Shown: positions 4,567 to 5,696 of the stretch, one piece after another
Position numbering within the stretch: the stretch's first letter is position 1
Layout of the letters: each line of letters begins with the position of its first letter
Source: Acidobacteriota bacterium
GTDB lineage: Bacteria; Acidobacteriota; UBA6911; RPQK01; JADFOI01
Length of the DNA stretch: 5,696 nt
Direction of reading: 5' to 3'
Assembly: GCA_029942065.1 (NCBI GenBank)
Contig: JAPYTY010000151.1
Location: 1 to 5,696, forward strand
The notes under the pieces: model-generated
Databases searched by the model: none
The model's input: the letters and a program-made list of their open reading frames with translations, nothing else
Told to the model about the DNA's origin: nothing
Translations under genes and position numbers: made by a program

Positions 4567-5402
4567 CGGCGCACGAAAAGCCTCCGCAGCCACATTCCGC
4601 TCTGAACGGGAAGCCAGAGCATGGGATAGGAACGGGGATGGTGTTTCTTCAAATATTTTAGGAGATTTTTGTAAAAGATGGCGATGAAGCTGGAATAACT
4701 CAAGTGTTCCAGGGCCAGCCCTCCCTGGTGAATCAAGGGTAAGTGGGGAAAATGAAACACCTCCCAGTCGGAGTCCTGCATCCGCCGGCAAAAATCCACA
4801 TCCTCGAACCAGGCCGGATAGAATCGAGTATCAAATCCACCCAGCTCTCTCCAGGCCTCCGTCCGCAACAGCCAGGCAGCTGCAGCCGGCTGCTCGGAGA
4901 CCAGTTTTTGGGGTTGATCGCAGGATGGGGAGGGCCGGGAGTTTCCCAGGATCCAGTGCCTGAGTTCGTCGATAAAAAGAACATCCGAGAGAACATTCTT
5001 CCAGGTGGGGAGCGGGCGGATCTGAAAACCGCTCTGAGATTTGCCCTCGGGATCTCTCAGGGAGCCGCACACGATCCCCGCCCGGGGCCGACTCACCATC
5101 TCCTGGTAGAGCCGGCTCACAGACTCCGGAATGATCTGAATGTCGGGGTTCAGCAACAGGATGAAGCTGGATCGGGACCGGGAAATGGCTTCGTTGGCGG
5201 CACCCGCAAACCCGAGATTTTCGGTCAGAGCCAGGATTCGAACGTCGGGATAGCTCTGGAATCCATCCAGGCTCGAGTCCCGGGAAGCATTATCCACCAC
5301 CCAGGTTTCTCTCAACTCCTCCCGCAAGGAAGAGAGCGAGTCGAGCAGACGTCCCAGATGATCTCCGCTGTTCCAATTGACAATGACCACACTCAGGTCC
5401 AT
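4563..5402 (-). CDS. Family 2 glycosyltransferase (WbbL-like), first of the pair
   Basis: This 279-aa glycosyltransferase starts MDLSVVIVNWNSGDHLGRLL, the classic beginning of GT2 rhamnosyltransferase-like enzymes. It continues with TWVVDNASRDSS (33-44), ENLGFAGAANEAIS (61-74), FILLLNPDIQI (80-90) with NPD at the metal-binding site, AAAAWLLRTEAWRELGGFD (173-191), and FYPAWFEDVDFCRRMQ (194-209), the acidic catalytic-acceptor segment. It likely transfers a nucleotide-activated sugar to a lipid-linked or polysaccharide acceptor at the cytoplasmic face of the membrane. It shares the same fold and motif order with the gene it overlaps by 4 bp, but the two are clearly divergent, so successive transfer steps in one glycan are plausible (inference). 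An AAAGGGA site lies about 12 nt before the ATG, which is rather far. It is the first minus-strand gene after a divergent intergenic region. Confidence 0.92.
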   Translation of the reverse strand: MDLSVVIVNWNSGDHLGRLLDSLSSLREELRETWVVDNASRDSSLDGFQSYPDVRILALTENLGFAGAANEAISRSRSSFILLLNPDIQIIPESVSRLYQEMVSRPRAGIVCGSLRDPEGKSQSGFQIRPLPTWKNVLSDVLFIDELRHWILGNSRPSPSCDQPQKLVSEQPAAAAWLLRTEAWRELGGFDTRFYPAWFEDVDFCRRMQDSDWEVFHFPHLPLIHQGGLALEHLSYSSFIAIFYKNLLKYLKKHHPRSYPMLWLPVQSGMWLRRLFVRR

Positions 5403-5567
5403 GGTTTTGGGTAGTCCCTTTACGTTAGCACCCCACCCTCACCAGCGTCCACAGGGGGTGCAGCTGAGCTCCTGACTGGTATTATGCACGAAATCTCTGC
5501 TGCATCGCCGTTTCATGGCTCGAGGCAATGCATCATCCGGGTTGGTTTCGATAAGATGACAGGAAGC
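5403..5567. promoter_or_regulatory. Divergent intergenic region, presumed promoters both ways
   Basis: This 165-bp gap separates the leftward glycosyltransferase gene from the rightward partial gene, so promoters for both should lie here. I see no convincing -35/-10 pair. TATTAT at 5480-5485 could be a plus-strand -10, but nothing resembling TTGACA stands upstream. No terminator or notable repeat was seen. Confidence 0.4.
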
Positions 5568-5696
5568 ATGCGATATCAGCGCCACCAGGGCACACATTAT
5601 CAGGGATGGGTCCATCCCGAGTTTTCCCCACCGGAACAGCTGCTGGAGACTCCGGAAAAGGCGGGGGATCTCCCCGGGGCGGAACCAGTCCTGGAT
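5568..5696 (+). CDS. Unidentified protein, N-terminal fragment running off the right edge
   Basis: The plus-strand frame is open from 5484 to the window end with no stop. From the ATG at 5568 it encodes 43 codons starting MRYQRHQGTHYQGWVHPEF, followed by an acidic, proline-rich stretch (SPPEQLLETPEKAGDLPGAEP). Codon choice in this part looks coding. I do not recognise the family from the visible piece. AGGA ends 3 nt before this ATG, a short but possible ribosome site; in-frame ATGs at 5556 and 5484 are alternatives without a visible ribosome site. It is the only plus-strand gene candidate and is divergent from the glycosyltransferases, so it probably belongs to another unit. No signal peptide or membrane segment is visible. 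Confidence 0.5.
   Translation, partial: MRYQRHQGTHYQGWVHPEFSPPEQLLETPEKAGDLPGAEPVLD

Noticed and set aside
4567..4791. N-terminal extension of the second glycosyltransferase by 75 codons
   Set aside because: It lies entirely within the upstream glycosyltransferase gene in another frame. The ATG at 4566 overlapping the TGA gives a standard GT2 N-terminus.
4743..5414. A 223-aa plus-strand open frame opposite the first glycosyltransferase
   Set aside because: Antisense shadow; the minus strand carries all conserved GT2 motifs in order.

Overview
The window is a compact bacterial segment with moderately high GC by eye. Six of the seven recognisable genes lie on the minus strand in three short blocks; one partial gene on the plus strand runs off the right edge. 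The organism cannot be fixed from the sequence. A bacilliredoxin gene suggests a lineage using bacillithiol or a similar low-molecular-weight thiol. Together with the GC content and the abundant REP-like palindromes, this is compatible with Acidobacteriota or another Gram-negative environmental lineage, but that is a low-confidence inference.

Layout from left to right: (1) positions 1-1564 hold mtnA (methionine salvage isomerase) and the 5' part of tsaD (tRNA t6A synthesis), read leftwards and overlapping by 4 bp. (2) Positions 1565-2332 are a non-coding island of about 770 bp full of palindromes. It has three REP-type hairpins near the mtnA start, then a roughly 370-bp element with 32-bp terminal inverted repeats that enclose a nested 205-bp palindrome. 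(3) Positions 2333-3433 hold a two-gene redox operon: a 107-aa Rieske [2Fe-2S] ferredoxin, then a 250-aa protein fusing a bacilliredoxin (BrxA/BrxB family, CGC active site) to a single-domain rhodanese. A perfect 13-bp-stem hairpin contains the stop codon of the fusion. (4) Positions 3559-5402 hold two overlapping family-2 glycosyltransferases, probably for surface polysaccharide. (5) Positions 5403-5567 form a divergent intergenic region, followed by the start of an unidentified plus-strand gene.

The most unusual coding feature is the bacilliredoxin-rhodanese fusion next to a Rieske ferredoxin. It suggests a unit handling thiol disulfides or persulfides, possibly linked to Fe-S or sulfane-sulfur metabolism. 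The most unusual non-coding feature is the nested inverted-repeat island, which looks like a non-autonomous mobile element into which REP-like sequences have accumulated, or which is built from them.
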